Of a stretch of 64,000 bases of DNA, positions 45,897 to 53,292 are shown piece after piece. Position 1 is the stretch's first letter, and each line of letters starts with the position of its first letter. Origin of the DNA: Novosphingobium sediminicola (lineage in GTDB: Bacteria > Pseudomonadota > Alphaproteobacteria > Sphingomonadales > Sphingomonadaceae); NCBI RefSeq assembly GCF_014196525.1, contig NZ_JACIDX010000004.1, positions 239,831 to 303,830 of the forward strand. The letters are read 5' to 3'. The notes beneath the pieces are model-generated. The model was not told the origin of the DNA. It did no database searches and saw only the letters and a program-made list of their open reading frames with translations. A program made the position numbers and the translations under genes.

Positions 45897-47360
45897 TCAA
45901 TTGCCAAATGTTGAACCGTTCTGGGCAGGTGTGTCAACGGTGCGCGTGGGTTGGCCCGCGCCCTGCACCTTGTCCACGCCCCAGTCGCCCAGCGTCCCGC
46001 GCGCGTCGCGATAGTGGATTTCCGGGTCATAGAGCGCGCCCGCATCCAGCCCGAGATCCTTGCCCGACACCCGGCCCATGGCCGACAGCAGCGAGAAGCC
46101 AGCCACATAGGCATTGCGCCGCGCGGTCACCAGTTGCACCTGCGCGTTCACCAATTCCTGCTCGGCATTGAGAATATCCAGCACGGTGCGATTGCCCACG
46201 CTGTTCTCCGCCTTCACCCCGCGCAGCGAAAGTTCGGCCGCCTCGACCGCAGTCTGACTGGCGGTGATGATTTCATTGGCCGCGCGATAATTGGAAAAAG
46301 AGGCGCGCACGCTGGCGATCACCTGCCGCTCGGTGGCGATTTCATTGTCCATCGCCTGTCCTTCGCGGGCCTGCGCCTGCTTGATCTGGGCGCTGGGCCG
46401 TCCGCCCTGATAGAGCGGGATCGTGGCGCGGATGCTGACATCGGCGGTGGCGGCCGATTGCGCGATGGGGAAAGGAAAATTGCCGCGCAGCGCCAGTTGG
46501 CCCAGATAATCGGTGTAATTGCCATTGGCCACCATGCTGACCTTGGGCATGCGCGAGGCGCGGGCCACATCGCTGTCAAAGCCTGCGGCCTTGCTGCGCT
46601 CGCGCGCGGCGGCCAGATCGGGGTTGGCGTCCAGCGCAATGCCCACCGCATCCTCGGGCGCGGCGGGAAGGCTGGGCAGCGGCGGCGGCGGGGCCAGTTC
46701 GCCCGCCTCATGGCCGATGATCTGGATATAAGTCTCGCGCGCCTGCACCAGACTGGCCTCGGCGCTGCGCAGATTGCCCTGCGCCACGGCCAGACGCGAT
46801 TGCGACTGCGCCACGTCGGTCTTGGTCACATCGCCGATCTGAAACCGGTCGCTCGTTGCTTTCAGGTTGGTCACCAACGTCTGCACCTGCGCCTTGTTCA
46901 GGCGCACAATCGCCTCGGTGCGGATCACATCCAGATAGGCGGTGACGGCCTGGGTGAACACACCCGCCTCGGTGGCGCGCAGATCGTTGCGCCCGGCGAT
47001 TACCCGCGTATCGGCGGCGCGGATCGCATTCTTTACCCCGCCCCCGTTGTACAGCGGCACCGACAAAGTGCCCACCGCCGTGACCATGCGCGGCATATCG
47101 GTGGTCGAGGCCGGGTTCTGGCGAACATATTCGGTTTCGGTGGCGGTGGCGTTCAAGGATGGAAGGCCATCGGCCCGCGCCAGCGGCACGCCCGCATCGG
47201 TGGCGCGCAATTGTTCGCGCGCGCCCAGCAAGGTCGGGTTGCTGGCATAGGTTGCGGCCAGCGCGCTGCGCAGATCCTCGGCGTGCAGAGGAGCTGCCAC
47301 AAGAACCATGGCCGGGCAGGACAAAAGCAGAAGCTTGCGCGTTACCCGGCCATCGATCAT
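45897..47360 (-). CDS. tolC: TolC family outer membrane efflux/secretion protein
   Basis: A 487-residue outer-membrane channel for type I secretion and RND pumps. A signal peptide (LLLLSCPAMVLVAAPLHAE) precedes two OEP domains with the characteristic long coiled helices (GDVTKTDVAQSQSRLAVAQG and SLRGVKAENSVGNRTVLDIL). The latter line, with ILNAEQELVNAQVQLVTARR, is typical of TolC. ATG 47360 gives MIDGRVTRKL; a longer frame to 47885 reads through the upstream gene. Its start shares one base with the PCMT-like stop. No inner-membrane pump genes are adjacent. Confidence 0.92.
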   Translation of the reverse strand: MIDGRVTRKLLLLSCPAMVLVAAPLHAEDLRSALAATYASNPTLLGAREQLRATDAGVPLARADGLPSLNATATETEYVRQNPASTTDMPRMVTAVGTLSVPLYNGGGVKNAIRAADTRVIAGRNDLRATEAGVFTQAVTAYLDVIRTEAIVRLNKAQVQTLVTNLKATSDRFQIGDVTKTDVAQSQSRLAVAQGNLRSAEASLVQARETYIQIIGHEAGELAPPPPLPSLPAAPEDAVGIALDANPDLAAARERSKAAGFDSDVARASRMPKVSMVANGNYTDYLGQLALRGNFPFPIAQSAATADVSIRATIPLYQGGRPSAQIKQAQAREGQAMDNEIATERQVIASVRASFSNYRAANEIITASQTAVEAAELSLRGVKAENSVGNRTVLDILNAEQELVNAQVQLVTARRNAYVAGFSLLSAMGRVSGKDLGLDAGALYDPEIHYRDARGTLGDWGVDKVQGAGQPTRTVDTPAQNGSTFGN

Positions 47361-47965
47361 CAGAAACTCCAGTGTTTGGGCGCGGCCAGTTCGGCAATCG
47401 CGGGAATGCCAAGATCGGCCAGCGTGATATAGGATACGGCGCCCGCCACCTTGCGGCCCAGCGCCAGGCGCGAAACGCCCTTTTCGACCAGACCCGTGAC
47501 GATGCGGCCATCGGCCGCCAGCGCATCGTTCAGAACAGCAGGCACTTCGCCCGCCGCACCGTCGATCAGGATCAGCGAATAGCCGGTGCCGGGCAGACCC
47601 TTGCCCAGATCGGCGGCGTCCACCTTGTCCACGCTGCCCGCAAGGCGCGCAACCACGGCGGCCAGGTAATCGCTGCCTGCGGTCACGACCAGAACCTTGT
47701 CCTGCGCGGTGGGCTCGGCGGCGCCCAGCACCTTGCCATGAAACAGCGGCGCGGGCAGCGCGCGGCCATTGCCCAGCGGCACGGCGCGGTCGATATAGGC
47801 GGCCGCGCGGTTGGCGGCGGGCAGGTAATCTTCGCGCGCAACACTGGCCAGAGCCGAAAGCACCCACGGCTCGTTCACGCCGCAAGTGCGCAGCTGGCTG
47901 TCGATCATGGCGCGGCGGGCGGTGCCTGCCTCGGCGCCTTGGGGTGCGTAGTGGATTTCGCTCAT
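47360..47965 (-). CDS. Degenerate protein-L-isoaspartate methyltransferase-like protein
   Basis: A 201-residue protein with the PCMT N-terminus (ARRAMIDSQLRTCGVNEPWV, then REDYLPAANRAAAYIDRAVP) and the downstream YSLILIDGAAGEVPAVLNDA. The SAM-binding IGTGSGY is changed to VTAGSDY and the usual roughly 40 residues before the next strand are shortened to ADLGKGLPGTG. Methyl transfer is therefore doubtful, and it may be a non-enzymatic relative fixed beside tolC. I start at ATG 47965. The pairing with tolC recurs in alphaproteobacteria. Confidence 0.82.
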   Translation of the reverse strand: MSEIHYAPQGAEAGTARRAMIDSQLRTCGVNEPWVLSALASVAREDYLPAANRAAAYIDRAVPLGNGRALPAPLFHGKVLGAAEPTAQDKVLVVTAGSDYLAAVVARLAGSVDKVDAADLGKGLPGTGYSLILIDGAAGEVPAVLNDALAADGRIVTGLVEKGVSRLALGRKVAGAVSYITLADLGIPAIAELAAPKHWSF

Positions 47966-48259
47966 GCCATCACAATCCTTGACCAAGGCCGTATTACATA
48001 CATAACACAGTAATGCAATAGGCCAGACCTGTGTTCTCTATCGCGCGCGCTTCTAGGGCAAACGGCGGGCCAAAGCCAAGCGCTTTGACACGGGAATCCG
48101 GGCAAATTCGCCACAAGCGACACCGACTTTTGTCATAACCGCCGCTTTACCCTTGGCGAAGCGGGGCAATCATGCCTATGGACCGCCCCAACCGATCATA
48201 CGAATGCGCCTTGGCCCCCCTTCTCTATGGCCAAAGGCCCAGAGCGAAGGAGCGCCCCC

Positions 48260-49780
48260 ATGGCCGAATTGGTGACCATCAAGGAACAGGATCTGATCGA
48301 CAGCGTGGCCGATGCGCTGCAATATATCAGCTACTATCACCCGATGGATTACATCCGCGCATTGGGCGACGCATACGAGGCCGAACAGGGCCCCGCCGCC
48401 AAGGACGCCATCGCCCAGATCCTGACCAACAGCCGCATGTGCGCCGAAGGGCATCGCCCGATCTGTCAGGACACCGGCATCGTCAATGTGTTCATCCAGT
48501 GGGGTCAGAACTGCATTCTGGAATCCGAGATGAGCCTGCAGGACGTTGTCGATGAGGGCGTGCGCCGCGCCTATAACAACCCGGACAACAAGCTGCGCGC
48601 CTCGGTGCTGGCCGATCCGGCCTTTACCCGCCGCAACACGCGCGACAACACGCCCTGCGTTCTGCATGTTGATATGGTCAAGGGCAGCAAGATCCATGTG
48701 GACGTGGCGGCCAAGGGCGGCGGCAGCGAAAACAAGTCGAAGTTCAAGATGATGAACCCGTCCGATTCGATCGTCGACTGGGTTCTGGAAATGCTGCCCC
48801 AGATGGGCGCGGGCTGGTGCCCGCCGGGGATGCTGGGCATCGGCATCGGCGGCACGGCCGAACATTGCGTGCTGCTGGCCAAGAAGGCGTTGATGGAACA
48901 GATCGACATGGCCCAGTTGAAGCAGCGCGGGCCGCAGAACGATCTTGAAGCGCTGCGCATCGAAATCTTCGACAAGGTCAACGCGCTGGGCATCGGCGCG
49001 CAGGGTCTGGGCGGTCTGGCCACGATCCTCGACGTCAAGATCATGGATGCCCCCTGCCACGCGGCGGGCAAGCCGGTCGCCATGATCCCCAATTGCGCCG
49101 CTACGCGCCACGCTCACTTCACGCTGGACGGCAGCGGGCCTTCCTATCTCGAAACGCCCAAGCTGGATGAATGGCCCAAGGTTCACTGGACCCCCGATGC
49201 GGCGGCCAAAAAGGTCAATCTTGACACGCTGACGGCTGAAGAAGTGCAGAGCTGGAAGCAGGGCGACCGCCTGCTGCTCAACGGCAAGATGCTGACCGGC
49301 CGCGATGCCGCGCATAAGCGGATCAAGGACATGCTGGCCAAGGGCGAGGAACTGCCCGTCGATTTCAAGGGCCGCGTGATCTATTACGTCGGCCCCGTCG
49401 ACCCGGTGCGCGAAGAAGTCGTCGGCCCCGCCGGTCCCACCACCGCCACCCGCATGGACAGCTTCTCCGACCTCATGCTCGACCTTGGCCTGCTGGCCAG
49501 CGTGGGCAAGGCCGAGCGCGGCCCCAAGGCCACGCAGTCCATCGCGGCGCATAAGTCCGCCTATCTGATGGCAGTCGGCGGTGCCGCCTATCTGGTCGCC
49601 CGCGCGATCAAGGAATCCAAGGTCGTTGGCTTTGCCGATCTGGGCATGGAAGCGATCTATGAATTCACCGTCGAGGATATGCCGGTGACCGTGGCCGTCG
49701 ATTCCGAGGGCAAGAATGTCCACCAGCTCGCCCCGCTGGTATGGAAGGAAAAGATCGCGGCTGAGGGGTTGTTGGTCTGA
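48260..49780 (+). CDS. fumA: Fumarate hydratase class I (iron-sulfur type)
   Basis: A 506-residue Fe-S fumarase that hydrates fumarate to malate in the TCA cycle. The cluster cysteines are in RPICQDTGIVNVFIQWG, GAGWCPPGMLGIGIGGT and APCHAAGKPVAMIPNCAA, and the C-terminal beta domain has KGRVIYYVGPVDPVREEVVG followed by GPAGPTTATRMDSF. Start ATG 48260 has AAGGAGCG upstream. The 294-bp gap before it holds a hairpin (CCTTGGCC with GGCCAAAGG, one bulge, near 48213-48241) but no other gene. Repeat E follows by 14 bp. Confidence 0.95.
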   Translation: MAELVTIKEQDLIDSVADALQYISYYHPMDYIRALGDAYEAEQGPAAKDAIAQILTNSRMCAEGHRPICQDTGIVNVFIQWGQNCILESEMSLQDVVDEGVRRAYNNPDNKLRASVLADPAFTRRNTRDNTPCVLHVDMVKGSKIHVDVAAKGGGSENKSKFKMMNPSDSIVDWVLEMLPQMGAGWCPPGMLGIGIGGTAEHCVLLAKKALMEQIDMAQLKQRGPQNDLEALRIEIFDKVNALGIGAQGLGGLATILDVKIMDAPCHAAGKPVAMIPNCAATRHAHFTLDGSGPSYLETPKLDEWPKVHWTPDAAAKKVNLDTLTAEEVQSWKQGDRLLLNGKMLTGRDAAHKRIKDMLAKGEELPVDFKGRVIYYVGPVDPVREEVVGPAGPTTATRMDSFSDLMLDLGLLASVGKAERGPKATQSIAAHKSAYLMAVGGAAYLVARAIKESKVVGFADLGMEAIYEFTVEDMPVTVAVDSEGKNVHQLAPLVWKEKIAAEGLLV

Positions 49781-49794
49781 TTTAACGGGGGTTT

Positions 49795-50021
49795 TGCCTC
49801 CGGCGGGCAAAGGGACTCGGTCCCTTTGCAATCCCGTTAATGGGGTGCGCGTGCTTTGCAGGGATGCGGATCGGGCGATGAATTGAAAGCCTGCGGCGCG
49901 GGGAGGTCACTTCCAAAAGCGCCGCAGGCTTTTCCATGTCGAACGGCGCGTCCGACACCCTTCCGCGGAACCCCAAACGCAACAAAGACAGTAATGGGAG
50001 CGCGAGGGACTAGTCCCTCGC
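49795..50021 (-). repeat. Dispersed three-hairpin intergenic repeat, copy E
   Basis: A 227-bp full copy in reverse orientation. Module 3 is at 49795-49835 with loop ACTCGG; module 2 is at 49886-49932 with an extended loop that itself contains GGAGGT and ACTTCC; module 1 is GCGAGGGACTAGTCCCTCGC at 50002-50021. Module 3 lies nearest the fumA stop, and module 1 lies 26 bp before the metallophosphoesterase ATG. A short open frame in it resembles those in copies A and F and is not a gene. Confidence 0.9.
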
Positions 50022-50046
50022 ATTATCTTCCCCTACTCCCCTCCCC

Positions 50047-50775
50047 ATGCCCCAACTCTTCCACATCTCCGACCTCCACTTCGGCGCCGAGGACCGCGCC
50101 GCGCTCGACTGGCTGAAACAGGAGATCGCGCGGGGGAGACCCGATGCCGTGATCTGCACCGGCGATCTGACGATGCGGGGGACCGTGCGCGAATTTGACG
50201 CGGCGGGCGATTATCTGCTGAGCCTTGGCATTCCGGTCAGCATTGAGCCGGGCAACCACGACATGCCCTATTATTGGGAGATGGTGAGCCGCCTGCGCCG
50301 TCCTTTTGCGCGGTTTGAGGCTTTGCGCGCGCGGGCGCATTCGGATCTGCCGCTGGGCGATGTGACGCTGGCTTCGCTGCCCACGGTGACGCCGGCGCAA
50401 TGGCGGATCAACTGGTCGAAGGGTTGTGTGAAACAGCCTGCCCTCAATGCCGCGCTGCGCAGGCTTGAGGGTGCGCAGGGCTTGAAGCTGGCCGCGTGCC
50501 ACCATCCGCTGGTCGATGCCGATACGCATGGCACGGGATCGACGCGCGGCGGGCGGCGGGCGCTGGCGGCGCTGGCGGGCGCAGGGGTGAGCGCGGTGCT
50601 TTCGGGCCATGTACATGACCCCTTCGACCTGAATGTCGAAACCGAAAACGGCCCGATCCGCATCATCGGCGCGGGTACTTTGTCCGAGCGGACCCGCGCC
50701 ACGCCGCCCAGCTATAACCGGCTGGATTATGCGCCCGAAACGGGCCTGAGCGTGGCGGTTCGGGCGGCGGGGTAA
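50047..50775 (+). CDS. Calcineurin-like metallophosphoesterase (CpdA/3',5'-cAMP type)
   Basis: A 242-residue metallophosphoesterase. Metal-site motifs in order are HISDLHFGAEDRAALDWL, VICTGDLTMRG, PGNHDMPYYW, ACHHPLVDAD and LSGHVHDPF, all complete, so it should be active. The arrangement recalls CpdA cAMP phosphodiesterases, but the substrate could be another phosphodiester. No Shine-Dalgarno is clear because the ATG lies just after repeat E. A strong hairpin overlaps the stop, and the OmpA gene is convergent. Confidence 0.9.
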   Translation: MPQLFHISDLHFGAEDRAALDWLKQEIARGRPDAVICTGDLTMRGTVREFDAAGDYLLSLGIPVSIEPGNHDMPYYWEMVSRLRRPFARFEALRARAHSDLPLGDVTLASLPTVTPAQWRINWSKGCVKQPALNAALRRLEGAQGLKLAACHHPLVDADTHGTGSTRGGRRALAALAGAGVSAVLSGHVHDPFDLNVETENGPIRIIGAGTLSERTRATPPSYNRLDYAPETGLSVAVRAAG

Positions 50776-50786
50776 ACCCGCCGCCC
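50762..50786. terminator. Bidirectional hairpin at the metallophosphoesterase stop
   Basis: GGGCGGCGGG 50762-50771 pairs perfectly with CCCGCCGCCC 50777-50786 around a GTAAA loop that contains part of the stop. It sits between convergent genes and could stop both, although there is no clear T-tract on either side. Confidence 0.55.
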
Positions 50787-50796
50787 AAATCCCCGT

Positions 50797-51486
50797 TTAC
50801 TGACCGCGCGCGGCGTTCACCTGTTCCTGGGTGATCGGCACGATCTTGATTTCCACGCGGCGGTTCTTGGCGCGGCCTTCGGGTGTGCCATTATCGGCCA
50901 CCGGCATGGTCGCGCCATAGCCCTGCGTGCGGATGCGCGCCTGCGACACGCCCTGCGTGCCGAGATAATCGCCCACCGTGCGCGCACGGTTTTCCGACAG
51001 CGTCTGGTTCAACTGGGCACTGCCGGTGGAATCGGTGTGGCCGTAAACGTCGATCAGGCTGTTGGGATAATCCTTCAGGCTCTGCGCGATCTTGTCCAGC
51101 GTGGGGCGGAATTGCGGGTGAAGCATGTAAGAGCCGGTGTCGAAGGTCACGCCATCGGGCAGGCTGAGCATGATCGAGCGGCCATCGTCGGAGGGGCGAA
51201 TGTCCACCCCGGTGCCCACCGTCTGTTCGCGCAACTGCTTGATCTGCTTGTCGCGTTCATAGCCGATGGCGCCGCCCGCGACGCCGCCGATGCCCGCGCC
51301 GATGATGCGGCCCGTGCCGCCCCCGATCAGCCCACCCAGCAGCATGCCGCCCAGCGCTCCCGCGCCTGCGCCGATGGCCGTGCGCGACACTTTCTGCTGG
51401 CCGGTGTTGGGGTCGGTTACGCAACCCGAAGTTGCCAGCAGCGCGGCAACGGCAAAACCAGCGGTGAAAATACGTGCCTTGGTCAT
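50797..51486 (-). CDS. OmpA family lipoprotein (peptidoglycan-binding)
   Basis: A 229-residue outer-membrane lipoprotein. The signal ends in the lipobox TSGC with Cys22, then a Gly-rich glycine-zipper region (AIGAGAGALGGMLLGGLIGG, then GAGIGGVAGGAIGYERDK) spans about residues 38-75. The C-terminal OmpA domain carries DVYGHTDSTGSAQLNQTLSE and NRRVEIKIVP, which bind diaminopimelate. It resembles YiaD and Pal-like anchors that link envelope to wall. ATG 51486 gives MTKARIFTAG. The upstream gap of 185 bp serves a divergent promoter region. Confidence 0.92.
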   Translation of the reverse strand: MTKARIFTAGFAVAALLATSGCVTDPNTGQQKVSRTAIGAGAGALGGMLLGGLIGGGTGRIIGAGIGGVAGGAIGYERDKQIKQLREQTVGTGVDIRPSDDGRSIMLSLPDGVTFDTGSYMLHPQFRPTLDKIAQSLKDYPNSLIDVYGHTDSTGSAQLNQTLSENRARTVGDYLGTQGVSQARIRTQGYGATMPVADNGTPEGRAKNRRVEIKIVPITQEQVNAARGQ

Positions 51487-51671
51487 GGGTATCTCTCCAT
51501 GGAAATCGGCCCGCGGTGGGCCCCCTGATACTTTTGTATTTCAGCGATTGTGCCTGAATCTAGCATTGCTGAACGCGAGGAGCCATCGGTCTGGCGGCAA
51601 TTTGTAACAGTTTTTATACGTTTCCTCGCGCCCCCTTCGCCTTTGCGAACAAAGCTGCTAGGGATGGTCTC

Positions 51672-52982
51672 GTGACACCCTTTCCCTGGATAGATGTTCT
51701 TGTCATTGGTGGGCTTATTGTCCTCAATGGCGTGTTTGCCATGTCAGAACTGGCGATTGTTTCGGCGCGCACGGCAAAATTGCGCGTGCTGGCCGATCGC
51801 GGCAATCGGGGGGCGCGGGCCGCGCTCGATCTGACCGCCGATCCGGGCAAGCTGCTTTCCACCGCGCAAATCGGCATCACGCTGGTGGCTGTGGTTACGG
51901 GCGCCTTTTCCGAGGCCAGTTTTTCAACCCCCGTGGCCGAACGCATCGCGCATTGGGGCATCCCGCTGGCCTATGCCGACCGTCTGGCCAGCGTGCTGGT
52001 GCTGGGGCTGACCACCTTTGTCAGCCTGATCATCGGCGAACTGGTGCCCAAACAGGTGGCGCTGGCCCATGCCGAGCGGATTGCGATCATGGCCTCGCCG
52101 CCGATGGCGATGATGGCGCGGTCAACCGCGCCGCTGGTCTGGCTGCTGCGTGTGTCTTCGGATGCCATCCTTGGCATGATCGGAGTGAAAACCGGCGAGG
52201 AGCAGCAGGTGACCGCCGAGGAAATCCACCTCGTCTTTGCCGAGGCGACGCGTTCGGGCGTGATCGAGGAGGAGGAGCGCGCGATCATGACCGGCATCAT
52301 GCGTCTGGCCGAAAGGCCCGTGCGCGAGGTGATGACGCCGCGCACCGAAATCGACTGGATCGAGCGCGGGGCCAGCGAATCGGACGTGCGCGCCGCCATC
52401 GCCGAAAGCCCGCATTCGCTGCTGCCCGTGACCGATGGCGCGGTCGATAATATCGTGGGCGTCATCAAGGTGCGCGAGGTGCTGGCGCAATTGCTGGCAG
52501 GCGGGCCGCTGGATCTGGAAAGCCTGATCCACAAGGCCGAAATCGTGCCGGATCAGATCGACGCGATGGACGCGCTGCGCGTGCTGCAAAATTCCGGCCT
52601 GTCGATGGCGCTGGTGCATGATGAATATGGCCATCTCGAAGGTATCGTCACCCCAGCCGACCTGCTCTCGGCCATCGCGGGCCATTTCGCCTCCTATCAG
52701 GACGAAGGCGATGGCCCGATGGTGGTCACGCGTGAGGATGGCTCGCTGCTGATTTCTGGCGCCCTGCCCGCCGATTCGCTGGGCGACCGCTTTGGCATCG
52801 AAGTGCCCGAAACGCGCGATTATGCCACCGTGGCGGGCTATGCTTTGTCGATTTTGAAGCGTTTGCCCAAGGAGGGCGATCACTTTGTGGATCAGGGCTG
52901 GCGCTGGGAGATCGTCGATATGGATCGGCGCAAGATCGATAAATTGCTGGCTAGCAGGGTTGAGGTTTTGGAAGAGGGTTAA
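51672..52982 (+). CDS. CNNM/CorC-type membrane protein with CBS domains (hemolysin family)
   Basis: A 436-residue membrane protein. An N-terminal DUF21 (CNNM) transmembrane domain spans about residues 1-170, with FPWIDVLVIGGLIVLNGVFA first. A CBS pair follows (EVMTPRTEIDWIERGASESD, then LIHKAEIVPDQIDAMDALRV), and the C-terminal CorC_HlyC domain ends with KRLPKEGDHFVDQGWRWEIV. Family members export or sense Mg2+ or Co2+, and hemolysin is a legacy name. The start is GTG 51672 with AGGGATGG upstream. Repeat F lies between it and ileS. Confidence 0.92.
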   Translation: MTPFPWIDVLVIGGLIVLNGVFAMSELAIVSARTAKLRVLADRGNRGARAALDLTADPGKLLSTAQIGITLVAVVTGAFSEASFSTPVAERIAHWGIPLAYADRLASVLVLGLTTFVSLIIGELVPKQVALAHAERIAIMASPPMAMMARSTAPLVWLLRVSSDAILGMIGVKTGEEQQVTAEEIHLVFAEATRSGVIEEEERAIMTGIMRLAERPVREVMTPRTEIDWIERGASESDVRAAIAESPHSLLPVTDGAVDNIVGVIKVREVLAQLLAGGPLDLESLIHKAEIVPDQIDAMDALRVLQNSGLSMALVHDEYGHLEGIVTPADLLSAIAGHFASYQDEGDGPMVVTREDGSLLISGALPADSLGDRFGIEVPETRDYATVAGYALSILKRLPKEGDHFVDQGWRWEIVDMDRRKIDKLLASRVEVLEEG

Positions 52983-52995
52983 GGGAGTTTAGATG

Positions 52996-53219
52996 CGAAG
53001 GTCTAGACCCTCGCGCTCCCTTTACTGTCTGCGTTGCGCCAAGGGTTCGGCGTTTGGTGTCGGACGCAGCGTTTGAGATTTTAAAGCCTGCGGCGCGGAC
53101 AGGCATGAGTTTGCCGCGCCGCAGGCTTTCACACATCCCCCAACCCACCCCGATGGCAAACCACGCACAACCCCATAGTGGGATTGCAAAGGGGCCCCGC
53201 CCTTTGCCCGCCGGAGGCA
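52996..53219 (+). repeat. Dispersed three-hairpin intergenic repeat, copy F
   Basis: A 224-bp full copy. Module 1 at 52996-53015 is GCGAAGGTCTAGACCCTCGC, with one mismatch in its stem. Module 2 at 53083-53129 has a longer loop, GGACAGGCATGAGTTTGC. Module 3 at 53180-53219 has loop GCCCCG. It begins 13 bp after the CNNM stop and ends 73 bp before the ileS start, so it lies in the ileS upstream region. Its loop is closest to copy G. Confidence 0.9.
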
Positions 53220-53292
53220 CAAATCAAATCACACGCCCCACCATCATCAAGATTTGCGGAAATCCCCCCGAATCGCTAAGGCCTGCGCCGTC

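Noticed and set aside
48081..48115. TTGACA at 48085-48090 as a fumA promoter
   Set aside because: No -10 with 16-18 bp spacing; left out.
52951..53222. Minus-strand small frames in repeat F (and similar ones in B, E, G)
   Set aside because: Repeat-derived, conserved only as DNA in hairpin arms; no start signals.
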